Assembly: GCF_002234675.1 (NCBI RefSeq)
Contig: NC_019859.2
Span: 28,825,973-28,889,972, forward strand
Direction of reading: 5' to 3'
Length of the DNA stretch: 64,000 nt
Source: Oryzias latipes
Lineage: Eukaryota; Chordata; Actinopteri; Beloniformes; Adrianichthyidae
Shown here: piece by piece, positions 22,801 to 37,800 of the stretch
Layout: every line of letters starts with the position of its first letter
Position numbering within the stretch: position 1 is the stretch's first letter
The notes under the pieces: generated by a model
Database searches by the model: none
What the model was told of the DNA's origin: nothing
Seen by the model: the letters and a program-made list of their open reading frames with translations, nothing else
Position numbers and translations under genes: made by a program

Positions 22801-25800
22801 AGGTTCCTTGTATTTCTTGCTCTTATTAGAACATTCTACTTTTCACAAAGTGGACTGGAATCATGGCTTGATCATCTTTTGCTGCATCACGTGTGTGTAG
22901 TCCGCTCTGATGCACATTATCGTTTTTTTACATTGTAATAAAACCCAAAAGGTATTTTCTATTATTGGTTATAATTGTTTTATTTCCCTTTCAGAGGATG
23001 TTATAATGGTTTAGGTTGATTCGATTACCAACTTGCCTCAAACAGATCGATCTAGTTGGATTGTAGGGATCAAATTCGGTTCATCGATTAATTGTTACAC
23101 CCTCTGTTTGTAGAGCATTAATTGTAGAGCATTAATGGAGAAGAGCTGCATTTGTGCAGATAAATAGTCTAAATTCTGCAAGAGCAAACAGAGCCGCTGA
23201 GGTTGAGCTGCAGACGTGGTGGTGGTGGTGGTGGGGTGCTCACTGTGAGAGGGAGCTCAGCTGTCAGTGACCTCAAGCACTAACACTTCATCAGAAAACT
23301 GGCAGACATTCAGATGCTCCCAACAGCGCAGAAACACGCGGCCTCTTCATCACAGGAATCAGAGCTGCTGTTGGTCCGGACGGCGTGCGCACCTGAAGAC
23401 CCTGATTGTGACGGACGTGTCCTTTGCAGCAGAGTTTCCTGCACACTTGAATCACCAGCAGAAGATTGGATGAGCTTCATGTAAGGTCAGGCGTTTCCAA
23501 AACACACCACCTCTACCAGCCCACTGAACTGGAGTCCGCCTTTTCAATTTCAACCCAGAAAGGTCAACGTCCTCCAGGAAGATGGATCCCAAACACAGCG
23601 GGACACATATGACACCCCCCACCACCACCCCCGACCATCCATGAGCTCCTCTGTTGAGAGGACGGGAGGGAAAAGGCAGAGGAGGAAATGAAAACAGGGG
23701 AGGTCTGTTAGGCAGCAGCTTTATCAAACATCAGGATGGAAGGTGGGGGTCCAGGGTTTATCAAAACTGATCAGCTGAAACTCTTCAGCCGACAGCAAAT
23801 AAGACATTCACGCTAACAAGACAATCCTCCAGGATTGGCATCTTCAGAAGTGAGACTGAAGCCGTTACCAGGACACGTCTGCTTCAGACCCTCCGAAGTT
23901 CCACAAAGCTGTGAACACCTCCAGATGAAACATCCAAAGGAAAACTGAACTTTCAGCACGTATGTCAAACAGATCCAGTATTCAGAGCTGTCCTCAACCC
24001 CACCATGGTGACCACTCTGCCCTACTGTTACTACTGGGTCCTGCAGTAGCTTCACATTTGTAACAAGCTTGTGTAACCCTTGTGCTATCCTAGGCACTTT
24101 AACATTGGGAGTTGGGTCATCTGGACCCACTAGACAGTGCTCTGAACCTTTTTTCTTCAATAATTTGGGATCTTCACTGGTGTCCATGGATTACATGAAA
24201 TCTTTCCACCTTTATCCACCTTTGTCATGGTAGGGAGAACACGTCAATGTAAGTGTGGGGTCATCTCAGATAGCACAAGGGTTAATGGAGAAAAGAGTAA
24301 ATTGTTCTGTTCATCTCTGCTCTGTTGGGAATAAATCTTGACTTGTGTGATTTGAGGGATTTTTAGTTTTCATTTATCAAATTAAGAAGACACACTCAAA
24401 ATTTTCCAGGATTCCAGATGTGTTTCTGTGAACCCGTCCGTCTTCATATCGGAGCTGAATGTGGAGTTTTCCTTCATAGATGACAGAACAATCATCCAGA
24501 GGCTTCAGGGATCATCGGCTCACATGAAAGGGCGGACAGACTAAAGAGCGAAGCCAAAGTTTCCCGTCAGCAAAGACCAAGAACGACACGAGCGCCCACG
24601 AGTGAGGAGCACGACCGGTGGAAGCGGGCCAGCTCCATGATGCTGCAGTCACTGCTGAAGCAGCTCATTACTGCCAGCAAACATTTGTTCTTCAACAAAC
24701 TTCCAGATCCATCTGCCTCCTCCTGACACCCACCCATTTAATGACATTAATTTATGTTAAGCCCCTCATCAAGCCCAGGGGGGCCGGATCTTCTGAGCAT
24801 GCGCTCAGAGTGACGCATGTCAGTTTTCTGGATGCTATCATCTATTTCTTCAAAAGAGCAGAAGATGAGGGGGGAGGGGGGGTTGAGCGATCCATTCAGT
24901 GGCAACACCTGAGACCCCCCCCCACACGCCCCCCAGCTCAGAAACACATCCTCCATCTCTTCAAGGTGATGTCATCTAAGTTTGACAGGATAAAGGAACA
25001 AAATGGAAAAACTGGGATTGGGGGGGCGCAAGCGGCCTTTATCTAAGCGGGACAGCCGATGAACCTTCAAACTTCTCCCTGAGGAGAATCAAACGTAGCG
25101 AATGGTGACAGACGCGTCACAAGTCTGAGACGCAGGACGCCATGAGGATGTCAGCACACCGACGCGTTTATTTGATGTGGATTTTGTGTTTATATGCTAA
25201 ACAGAGAGAAGGAACTTTATGGTCCTGCAGACGGGAGAAGCGAGGATAATGAAGGACGGGCTGGAACGGAGGGACAACTAAGTGAAGAAGCAATAATCTG
25301 ATTTACCACAAGAGTTTGACAGATATGCACAATAACACGCAATAACAGCGACACACAACCTTCAGAAAGTGCAGGCCGCAAACACTCATCTGTGAGAAGC
25401 TGCTCTCTGAAGCCGGTGTCAGAATGAGAAGCAGGTTCCTCACTTATTATGACTAATCTGATGAAAAGGACCCACGTTACTGTGCAAAAACAGAATAAAT
25501 GTGAAAATGAATCAGCGGTAGATGTTTTGCACTGGATTAAACCAGAGCCCCCCCCCCTTCCTAGCTGCACCTGTCAGACATCTCTGTTTCTGAGTACTGC
25601 CTGAACCTCCTTCATCATCTCACCTTTAGGAGGTCTACACTACTAGATCTTTGAGGTATCATCTTCATACTCACCTTACCGCACTTAAACTTACATTGAA
25701 ACGTCTGCACAAAGCCACACCCCTGTAGCGTCACTCATGACAACATTGTCTTCAGCTTCTCTTCGTTCATGGACCCCATTTATCGGCATTTTAGTGAAGT

Positions 25801-28800
25801 CCACAGGACCTTACTGTGTAATTGTTTGTGTGGTCCTTTTCCCTCCGTCCACATGTTCATCCATCGTTAGAACTAGATGAATGGGACCCCACCCAGCTAT
25901 TGCTGGGAGAAAGTGGGGTACACCACACCACAGGTCGACAGTCTGTGGCAGAGCCACAGACTCATGCACACCTAAGGACAAGTTAGAGACACCAGCTAAG
26001 CTCTGATGTGGTCACTTTGCTTCCCCCCTGTTGTCTGTCAGGTTTTAGTCAGTTTGCTCCGCTTGGGGAGCTTGATATTAAATTCGGATATTAATTTTCT
26101 GCTGGCTGTAGTGAATTCTTTTGGAAACAGAAAGAATACTCAATGGGGTGTCAGGTGAGTAGGACTGGTGTTGACGTTTATAATGCAGTTTGGGGACTGC
26201 TAGCTGTATAGCTTTGCTAACTTTATTCATCTTTCCTTTTATTGATGCTTGTTTCTGACGTTGGCTCCTGAATAAAGTTGTTGGTAAAAGAGCGATGTCT
26301 AGATGTTTGTTGCATTCTCAGTTCTTATTTTTTGTTGAGATGGCGTGCTTCTTGCTAACAGATGCCTTAGTGTATTAAATTTGCCTTCACCTTTATTTGT
26401 TCTGTTCCCTCATATCTTCTGAAGGAGATCGGCATTGAGAGCCGGGCTGAATCCGCCAAGGAGAGTCTCCTTCATTGAAGTTGTTTTTCTGTTTGTTTCT
26501 TTGAGGTGAACTGAGGGGTTGGAGTGTTATTTCAAGTATCTGCCTGGTTTCTAATGAGATGGTTATTCTTTTTCATTTATTTTTTATCTTGGTATATTCA
26601 CTGGTTACTTTGTAATATCTGGACATGAAATACTTTTCTATTCCTAAAAAGTATCTCAAGAAGAATCTAGAATATTTTCATGATTATTATATTTTGGAAG
26701 AGTTCAAAGGTCAAACCCACCCAATCGTGCTTCAGGGAGAGTTCAGTCATTCCAAGATGAGGTTTGATGATGATGATTGAGGCCTCGCATCATCGATCAC
26801 AGATCAATGCAGGAGTCTGACGTCTACTGATAATACCGAGCATCTTGCTCTTATCAGCAGGGCTTGCATGTGTGTGCATGTGTGTGCAGTGAGCTAATGA
26901 CCAGTAGAAGTATTGATATATTAAATCAAACTGTCCATCAAACTCTCACTTTTCGGCTGCAGTCAGAGATAAGAGCGTGATGAAGAGCACAGGACGAGGT
27001 GGAAGCTGGACTTGGGCACAGCGGTGGAGAGCAGTGAGTAACACAGTATGGGTAACATAAAGCAGGCCAGGGCCAGAACTATAGAGGAAGTCTTGTGCTC
27101 ATTGAAAAATGACAATGAATTGAGATGCATAAAGTGAAGATATATTTACAATGTAAACTAACAAGATATCAGTGAAAAGTTTATGGAAAAGACGATTCTG
27201 GTGTCCATATCCCTTTAAATGTTCAGAAGTCCAGTTTCGTGAGTTCAATGCGATCCAAATTCAGAGGGATAATCTAGTTGGCCTCCAACACAACCACAAA
27301 ACCAGTATAAGGAGGTGTGTATGCTTCCTATCCCGGCCAGATATAGGCATGGGCAAGAGGGGGGTGACCCCCCCAAATGCCGTGACTGCCTCCCCAATTG
27401 TGACGGCCCGCTCCACCTAAAATTTGAAAAACATTTTTAAAAAATGATCAGTGCCTTCTCTGTCTTCTTTTCAAAGTAGCTGCTGGTTGGTAAATACAGA
27501 GGAAGGGCGTGGCCAATTGCTTCACCTGCTTGCTGCGCGAAGCTGCAGATAAATTTGTAAATATGTGGGAATTACATCAGTCTTTATTTTGTTCTGGACA
27601 CCACTGGAAACACAAATTCATATGATGGTTTCTCAGATCGCAGCAGCATTTCCGCCTTCAGCGATCATCGGGAGCTTCGCGCTCCGCTATGCGAAGGCAG
27701 CTGGCGGTCCAAAGAAAAAAGCTTGTCCGCGGTGCGTTGGGAGGAGGACCGCAGAAGGCGGACATGGTGCTATGTAGTCCTGAGAAGCTGTGGAAACTCA
27801 TCAGAAGTTCACAACCAACTCAAAGCCGTCTTCTCTGCCGCTAACACAGTCTGTCCAGTGGTCAAGTTAACTAACCAATCAGATGGCTCAAAAAAACTAG
27901 GAAGTGCCCGGTGTCAACCTTGTTGAACATTTGACTGACAGATTCTCCCAAGACCCCTTTCAAGTGGTAGGAGTGTAGACTTCCAACAAGCTCACTCCTG
28001 ACTGCTGAGAGGGGTTGCCCTAGAAACGTTGACTCAGAACAACTTGTACCAATTGCTGCTTACTGAGGATACCTGGCTCCAACATGGCGGTATTCATATT
28101 AAAATGGCGACTGAATGACTTAATATCGTTAGAGGCAGAATAAGGCCATTTTCCATGGGTGACATCACACTCGCTCTGTCCAGTTCTCTTCAAAAGTCCA
28201 TGCTCCTACCACCCAGTCCAAAGTTGTTGGGTCTCAGTTTTACAGCTCGAGTTGGGCTTCAAGTAAAGGCCCGGCAGATCATCGTCTGTTGGGAACATGG
28301 CATGTTCCCCATTGTGACAACGGGATCTATCCACTGCTCGTCCAACTTGCTTTACAGAAGTCACACTCATGTAAGAGTCATGTCTCTCGACAGTAACATC
28401 CAATTCTGTGATGGCCCCCTAACAGAGCGATGGCTTAAGCACCAACTATAAATCACATCAAGGCTGCAGGATGAAGATGTACCTGAAGATGAGATGGTTG
28501 ACTTTGAACTGGGTCTCGATCACCCCAGTGGTCCTCAGCCGCACTCTCAGGACGTCTGCCTCTGTGGGCACGTAGTCTGGAGACGTGATGCGACTCAAGT
28601 TCTCAAAGAAACTGGTACACAAAGGAGGGAAGGTTAAAGACTTCACAGGGAAAGGAAATCATTCAAACAACCTGTAGTCACACTGGAGATCAAAAGAGAC
28701 ATTAAAATTAGTCGCTGGTTTGCAGCAACCTTCTCAGTGTGTGTGTGTGGGGGGGGTTACGGTGCACTGTGATAAGGCAGAGTCCCCGGGGGCGCTGCAG

Positions 28801-31800
28801 CAGTCATTCAGTCACAGGCAAAGCTTTTGGAAACTGATAAACTGCTAAATGAGTCTCTGCACAGACATTACTTTTAGTTTTTAGGAAACATTGCAACCTG
28901 ACGACAACAACAAAAAAACACTTTTTACTAAAAACAGAGAGAAATAGGAAGATTCTTTAGAGATTATTGGAGATTTTCTCTAAAATGAAGAAAACACGCG
29001 TGATGATATCAAATGAAGAAAAAACAAGAATACTCTGCTTATGTCATGTCAGTAAACAAAACACAAATACAAACAGAGACACAAAAACACACACAAGTAT
29101 ACAAAAAAGCACACACATATCACGAATACACAAAAACACAAATACATGGACGTACAAGAATACACACACACATACAGAACACAAATACAAACATAGATAT
29201 ACAGACAAACATACCAGTTTTTTACATAATTATACAACAAAAACACACAATTACATAAAGATACACCAAAAACACACACAAAAACTAATACAAATGTACA
29301 CACACACCCATACACACTCGAATACACACAGGCACATAAAAAAATCAAAAACGAAAACACACACACAACTAGCTTAATTTCCAACATGAGTGATCAGTTC
29401 ATGGAGGACGTTCTGAGAGAAGTACCATGTTGCAGTCCAGAAAACGGTTTCATTTTAATGCATGTGACACTAACTGGTGTGACTGTGACACAATCAAAGG
29501 TCGTTGTGTGCGTTCTCCTCGATGTCGAACTCTGATGCGCTATTCTCTCAAACAAAGCTGAGTCCAGGTTGATCTCAGACAGGGAAAAATGCATCTCATT
29601 ACAAGATAAGTGATCTGGTTTGAGATCAAGTCTGAGGACTTTTGGGTCGGAATTCTTCCCACAATGCTTTGCTTGAAGCTTGGAAGTACAGATAAGAACA
29701 ATCAGGTATCACCACAAACAACAAGTGTGGATGTGACCTCACAGGGGGGTGGGGGGTGTCTATGGAGCGCAGAGGGTGATGCTGATAAATTGTGGATCTC
29801 AGTGGAAACCAGGGGGCCTGACATTGGAGATAACTTCACAACGAGGGAAGGGATGTGGACGGCCTCCCGCTGGTTCTCTGCTCCGCCTTCCGCCCCATCA
29901 GCTTTAAAGCATCATTTCTGCATCTAATCTCCCATTTTCTTCAGCCTTGCTGAGTTCAAACAAGTCGGACTTCTGTTTAAATTTAGGCTTAAAGGCTAAG
30001 AGGTTAAAGTGGCACCAAGCTGCTTCATCAGCCGAGCATCTGCTGCAGCTAATGAGACCTGTTCCCCTCAGCGCCGGGCATTTGCAGAGTACTCACTACA
30101 GCGCAGAGTCGTTCAGCTCGTACTCGCATCCCTGAGCCGCCGCCGCTCGCACCCCCTGATCCGCCCACAGACAGGACAGGGCGTGGCCCACAAACGGAAG
30201 CAGCACCTGCTCTTCATCAAAACACCGCCCACACGCCAGCACACAACGGGCGTGGACCTGCGGGAGGAAGACACAGAGAAAGATGAAGATCGGGGGAGAA
30301 GAAGGCCTCAAAGGGATGGACAGATGCGAGGATGCAGAAAGTAATGGGTGGATAGATTGACGAATGTAAGGCTGCACAGATGAATTGTTGGAGACGGAAA
30401 GAGGTGGTAACTTCACCAACAAAGTCTAATCAAATGTAATCAATTACACCCCAAACTGACACACACCAACTCCTGCTGATTTTCAAGTCATAAGAATCAG
30501 ATTCAGTGATAAGATGCTGCCCTCTGGTGGAGATATAGGTGAAACAGAAGCTTGGGGTGGGGGGTGGATACGGGTGGGGGTTACAGTGCAAAGGAACAGA
30601 GAAGGGAAAACGGCGTGAACGTCTACCTTGTTCCTGCTGTTAGCCAGGTTGATGTGGAGGAGACCCATCCCATGGAGGACAAACTTCATGGAAGTCAGGA
30701 GGTTATCCAGAACCGCTGGCTGCAAAGGTCAAAGTTCAAGACAAAAAAAAGTCTATCGTTGTGTCCGAATTCCTTCTGTCCTCACTATAAAGTGCACTAA
30801 ATAGTGCGTTTGCCAATTTGTAGTGCTGTCCGAATCTACAATTACAAAATTGAGTGCCCTGAAAATTTCCCAGAAGTCTATGTGAAAAACCAGTGTGCTT
30901 CAGTGTTCACTGTATTTGCGAATGTAGACCACAATGCATTGCGTCAGAACAATTTTTTGCCAAAAAAATATATTTAAATGTTATTTTTTAATAAACCATC
31001 AACACTTTTAACTTCAAAATGAAGTGGACTCAAACATAATCATCGCAAAACGCTCACATCAATTAGATTTTAAAATCGTGAAATCGATGACGTCACATTC
31101 ACCATTTAAAAAAAAAAAAGTAATGAGCATGGTGTCTGAATTGCTTTTAAAACTACATAGTGCCGCACTATATAGTTTTTTGGTAGTTAGGGGTTAGGGT
31201 GGGAAATCAGACACAGCCTAAGAAAATTTCCTGCTTTGTGTTTGTCAAAGGACGGACGGCTTTAGGCCACACACAAAAAACAGAAGTTCATGAAGATGGA
31301 CAAGATCAGTAAAGGGGGAGTTACAGGGACAAGAAAGAGAAGAGGAAGACCAGAGCGGAGGTCAAGAGGACACAAAGGGGGCGAGTGTGACTGATGGACA
31401 GAGTAAATGGTAAATGGCTTAACAGTCAAGGCAAGGTGGGGTTCAGTGTCTTGCCCAAGGACACTCTTCCGATCAAAGGTTGACCGCCCTACCACTGCAC
31501 CACGGCCGCCCAAAGTAGGGGATGGAGACAGCTGAAGGCCAGGTTTAACTTTACAGTTTATCAAAAAAGAACTAAACTCAGAAGTTTTTTTCAATCCTGT
31601 GAACATGACGCATGAAGGGGGACGGCACATGGAGCGGAATTTGCTAGACGCTCTTGAAATATGCCAAACTTGTGGGACTAAGTTGACTTGAATACACCCC
31701 CCCCACTAAACAAACTAAAACATGTGCAAAAATGTACAAATCTGAGTCAAACTGGCAGCTTTTTCTTTAATTACCAACAGCTGTAAATGAATAAGAAAAG

Positions 31801-34800
31801 AAAAAAAAATTGTAAGACATAAAAATACTGGAAGCCGGGCTGTAGGTGTGTTTATTTTTGGTGTAAAATTGAACTTTTAACGCAGGAGTCAAAATAAAAT
31901 GGCTTCTTTTTGACACCAGTCTCTAATGGGGCTCGGAGGAAGTGCAAGATTCAATAGTTTCTGCTTCAAATACTGAACAGAAGCTGGATGTTGGGTGGAT
32001 GCTTCTAAAAATCTGTGAAATCGACAGGTTGGATCCAACAGGTCTTTTGTTTTCCTTCATGTTGTTGTTTCAGGGCTCCAGACTGCGAGCAATTGGTCGC
32101 ATTTTGCGACCAAAATTTGAGAGTGTGCGACTGAATTTTACATCCAGTCGCACATGTGCGACCAGTAAATTTGCTTCCCCCACCCTTCGTATTTTTTATA
32201 CATCAAACGTGGAAGGGGCACATCAATGATCAATGAAATAATCAATGAGACGCAAGCCACACGGACGCAGGCAGACACACACACTCGCGCACATACTCAT
32301 GAAACGCGAGCACGTACACTCTCGCGTGATACCTGTCTGTGAGGCGGCCACTGCGTGTGAGAAGAATAGGGAAAGCCACTGTGAGTGGCTAAAATGCGTG
32401 GAGGGGGCGGGGCCTAGAGATAATCGAGCGCGCGTAAAAATCTGTGGGAAGGAAACTGAGACAAATATCACAACCTGATATCTGCGTCTGAGCTATGGGT
32501 AAGCGAACTATTGATTCGTTCTTCCGACCTGCAGCTAGTGTACCAGTGCCAGAGTGTACAGCAGGGGTCTCAAACTCGCGGCCGCAGGCTATTTGCGGCC
32601 CCCAAGATGATATTTTGCGGTCCCCGCCTTAATATGAAGGTTTAATGTTACTGCAGCCCGCCAGTTTGTATGAATGACACTTTTTCATCGTCGTGCACGG
32701 AGCTGACCAACCAATCACAGTGGGGTAAATGACTCTTGGGGGCGGGACAATGACAGGGTTTGAAAGCAGGAAACCTGACAGCCCCCTCCCTCCCCGGGCC
32801 ACATTAAGAAGTTCCTTACTTTCCTTTTGAACGTATTTATTCGCTCGTAATTTTCTAAATACATGCAGTCCGTGCTGAACTTTTCTCTGGGCCGCACAGA
32901 CCCGGAGGAAGGTTTAGGTTTTGGTTACGGTTACGGTTACGGCGGCACATCAAACGGGTTACGGCAGCACACCGCTCCCGTCCCGCGGGAGTCGGGTCAG
33001 CTGAGGAGAATAAATGTCCCACACCTACATGCGTGACAGCCAACGGGGCTTGAACTTTAAACACGTGCGGGCAAAAACAACATTAGTTTTAGACACACTG
33101 AAAACACTTGGGGAAAATGCAACGATAGACGTGTTTGAGATGAACCAGCACCTCGCCTGGATCGTTGGGGACACCAGGCGGGGGGGGCTGAGAGATGAAA
33201 GCGAATCTGCAGCAAGACTGAAGGACAACAGTTGGAGTTGTCCTTAACATTCAATTTAGTTTTAATATTATTCTCCCCCTTAGTATGATCTGTGTTATTA
33301 TATATTTTATGATTATTTTAATGTTTTGTGATGTATGTAGCCTTTTTTAATGAATTGGTATTTTAAATTATTTTAATTAATCACTCCACTACAAAAACCA
33401 TCAGGACACATGTCCCATAATGCATTGTTTTGTAGTCTCTAGTTTCCAGCTGTGTCCGGGTAGGTTTGCCCCTTGCTCCCATCCCTTTCTCGCGATATTT
33501 TTGTGATGATTGACAGTTGATGTTGGAGCAAAAACAAAAATATATGTCTCACACCAGGTGATCTGCGCAGCGTTGAGTTCACCTGGGTGATCTCAAACAC
33601 GCTTGTTGTGCATCTTGGCTGCACCTATTTGGTGTCACAAAGATAGATTTCCATCAGTTTTCTTTACTTATTTGTACTGTCATGACAGCGATGCTTTTGT
33701 CAGTTTACCTTCTTGTTGCATCTTCAAAAGTGCAGAATAAAATGTGACACTGAATTTGAAACAGCACATTGTAATTTCTGCATCTATTATTAAAGTATTT
33801 ATTAGTAATACAGTGGAAATTAGTAGATTTGGTTAGAATGTTGATTTACGGTATGCGCCCCTAAATTTTCTGGTTGCGCCCCTAAATTTTTCAGTTAGGG
33901 GCCACAGTGCTCCTAGTGAAAAAAGTTAGTCTGGAGCCCTGTGAGGGGCTGTAAGCTAGCAAGAGAGAGTGTAAAAGGGTCAGGGGAAATAAGTGGAGGC
34001 CTACTGCAGTGTAAAACTCCCGCCTACAACATGCACGCCTGCAAAAACGTCCAGTTTGGGCTCAGCAGCCGCTGTTTCTGTTGATAATAGACACGTTCTT
34101 GTTAGGAAATGCTCTGACACAGGACAGCTGATCTCTTAGCTTAGAGAGCTGGACCAGAACAATAGTTCTCTGTGCCAGACTCACTAAACCTCCACTGAAA
34201 GTACCCACAATCCTCAGAGATGAGGCAGGTGGCAGCAAGCAAAGGGTTTAAGGTGTGACTATGACTGTTCACTTGATATTGCTTTAACGCCGGTTCCTCC
34301 ACTTTTTTCCTTTTTGATATTTTCATTTCTTCTTTGCTGACATGCTTGCAGTGTTTGACCCAAAGTGTGCACATAGTTTGACAGATAAATGGGGAGTGCA
34401 CACTTTTAGGACAGTCTTCCTTCCTCATCCTCTCCTATTCAGTTCATTTGTCACGCTCTGGTCTGTTGGAAGTGTCTGCTTTTACTGACCTGCCATGTCT
34501 GTTCTCCCAAATGAGGACACGGCTTTCACTAAACCACCAGCCCCAAATCTATTTCTTCAGATGTTTAAGGCAAAATGTTTCTCACTTTTTCCTGATCTTA
34601 GTAGACCTTTTGTTTGGGAGTTAATCATTTGACTAGTTTGACGCTTTGGAGGTTGAGGATTGTTTGCTAACCCAACCCCTGTTGGATCTTCACTCATGCG
34701 GAGCAGAGCGCTGCGGTCAGCTCTCGAGTTTCTCCTGATTGATAGAGACCAAAACAAACACAGGGCTCCAGACTAACTTTTTTCACTAGGAGCACAGTGG

Positions 34801-37800
34801 CCCCTAACTGAAAAATTTAGGGGCGCAACCAGAAAATTTAGGGGCGCATACCGTAAATCAATATTCTAACCAAATCTACTAATTTCCACTGTATTACTAA
34901 TAAATACTTTAATAATAGATGCAGAAATTACAATGTGCTGTTTCAAATTCAGTGTCACATTTTATTCTGCACTTTTGAAGATGCAACAAGAAGGTAAACT
35001 GACAGCACCATCGCTGTCATGACAGTATAAATAAGTAAAGAAAACTGATGGAAATCTATCTTTGTGACACCAAATAGGTGCAGCCAAGATGCACAACAAG
35101 CGTGTTTGAGATCACCCAGGTGAACTCAACGCTGCGCAGATCACCTGGTGTGAGACATATATTTTTGTTTTTGCTCCAACATCAACTGTCAATCATCACA
35201 AAAATATCGCGAGAAAGGGATGGGAGCAAGGGGCAAACCTACCCGGACACAGCTGGAAACTAGAGACTACAAAACAATGCATTATGGGACATGTGTCCTG
35301 ATGGTTTTTGTAGTGGAGTGATTAATTAAAATAATTTAAAATACCAATTCATTAAAAAAGGCTACATACATCACAAAACATTAAAATAATCATAAAATAT
35401 ATAATAACACAGATCATACTAAGGGGGAGAATAATATTAAAACTAAATTGAATGTTAAGGACAACTCCAACTGTTGTCCTTCAGTCTTGCTGCAGATTCG
35501 CTTTCATCTCTCAGCCCCCCCGCCTGGTGTCCCCAACGATCCAGGCGAGGTGCTGGTTCATCTCAAACACGTCTATCGTTGCATTTTCCCCAAGTGTTTT
35601 CAGTGTGTCTAAAACTAATGTTGTTTTTGCCCGCACGTGTTTAAAGTTCAAGCCCCGTTGGCTGTCACGCATGTAGGTGTGGGACATTTATTCTCCTCAG
35701 CTGACCCGACTCCCGCGGGAGCGGTGTGCTGCCGTAACCCGTTTGATGTGCCGCCGTAACCAAAACCTTAACCTTCCTCCGGTTCTGTGCGGCCCAGAGA
35801 AAAGTTCAGCACGGACTGCATGTATGTAGAAAATTACGAGCGAATAAATACGTTCAAAAGGAAAGTAAGGAACTTCTTAATGTGGCCCGGGGAGGGAGGG
35901 GGCTGTCAGGTTTCCTGCTTTCAAACCCTGTCATTGTCCCGCCCCCAAGAGTCATTTACCCCACTGTGATTGGTTGGTCAGCTCCGTGCACGACGATGAA
36001 AAAGTGTCATTCATACAAACTGGCGGGCTGCAGTAACATTAAACCTTCATATTAAGGCGGGGACCGCAAAATATCATCTTGGGGGCCGCAAATAGCCTGC
36101 GGCCGCGAGTTTGAGACCCCTGCTGTACACTCTGGCACTGGTACACTAGCCGCAGGTCGGAAGAACGAATCAATAGTTCGCTTACCCATAGCTCAGACGC
36201 AGATATCAGGTTGTGATATTTGTCTCAGTTTCCTTCCCACAGATGTTTACGCGCACTCGATTATCTCTAGGCCCCGCCCCCTCCACGCATTTTAGCCACT
36301 CACAGTGGCTTTCCCTATTCTTCTCACACGCAGTGGCCGCCTCACAGACAGGTATCACGCGAGAGTGTACGTGCTCGCGTTTCATGAGTATGTGCGCGAG
36401 TGTGTGTGTCTGCCTGCGTCCGTGTGGCTTGCGTCTCATTGATTATTTCATTGATCATTGATGTGCCCCTTCCACGTTTGATGTATAAAAAATACGAAGG
36501 GTGGGGGAGGCAAATTTACTGGTCGCACATGTGCGACTGGATGTAAAATTCAGTCGCACACTCTCAAATTTTGGTCGCAAAATGCGACCAATTGCTCGCA
36601 GTCTGGAGCCCTGCCTCACAACCCCAGCCTATCATTAGGGCGGTCGTGGTGCAGCGGTAGGGCGGTTGAACTCTGATTGGAAGACTGCAGGTTCGATTCC
36701 CACCCTGCCAGCCCCTGTGCCGAAATGTCCTTGGGCAAGACACTGGCACCCACCTTGCCTCTGGTGGAAGGTTGGCGCCCGTGTTCGGCAGCATTTTAAT
36801 ATCAGCTACTGATTCACCACTATTGCATTCTATATATATCCTCAATCATGAGACAAATGTCCCAAGAAAAACTTTAAAAACACTATTTTTATTGGAGTGG
36901 GTCTAATATAAATGCAATAAAGCGTTTAAATGTGACAGAGGAAACAGTTGGGAACTTCATGCACATGCATGTGTGCGCATGCACAAACATGCATGCGAAC
37001 AGGTCCCTGCACATGTGTACAAAAAAACTCTGCTGCAGTACTGGCCTGAGAGCAAATGTATACATGTGGAGGCACAAACTAAATGAACTTTTGTCCAAAC
37101 AGAACTGAAGCGATGATGAAGAACAACTCTTCATCATTCTTCACACCAGAAAAAAGAAACACAAACTAAACAAACTGATCAGCAAAGTTTTGATTTGTGG
37201 TACGAAGGGTTTATTATGCTCCCGTGAGTCCTGCCTTCATCTGTGAGTAGAACACTCACATATTCATGAAGATCACACTACAAAAAACAGCTGTGTTCCT
37301 TCAGAACACCGCAAAAATCTGACCCTGTGGTGATGGTATCATGATATGGGTCTAACAGCAAAGTGATGCTCACATATTGTACAACACTGTTATGTCTATT
37401 TCTAGCATGAAGTAAAAGAAAATGTGATGAATGGAATCAAATTTATTTATTAAACAGATCCATTTCCTCCAAAACCCTCTTAATTAATGAGTTAATTAAT
37501 GATAACAAACTAGCCTTAACAGAAACATGGCTCCAACAGGATGACTATGTTAGACTGAATGAAGCAACCCCCCCCCCGCTATAATAACTATCAGAAATCC
37601 AGGGAAAGGAGGCGTTTTAGCAGTAATATGGTAAATGGCCTATACTTATATAATGCTGTTCTACCTACAAGGCCCAAAGTGCTTTACAGTCAGACACACA
37701 TTCACCCAGTCACACACTGGTGGCGGCTCCACTGCCGAACACTGGCGTCAACCTACCACCAAAGGGAAGGTGGGGTTCAGTGTCTTGCCCAAGGTCACAT

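Noticed and set aside
28967-29387. Thr/His/Lys-rich and Cys/Val-rich frames of 110-136 codons
   Set aside because: They lie over the ACA-rich low-complexity tract and have no family resemblance.
33014-33247. Short frame [18 protein letters not shown] as a possible gene, duplicated at 35452-35676
   Set aside because: Lies inside both arms of the hAT-like inverted repeat and is probably a relic of element coding sequence.
36638-36710. Functional tRNA gene
   Set aside because: A- and B-box-like motifs are present, but the cloverleaf cannot be completed and the unit continues into a SINE body.
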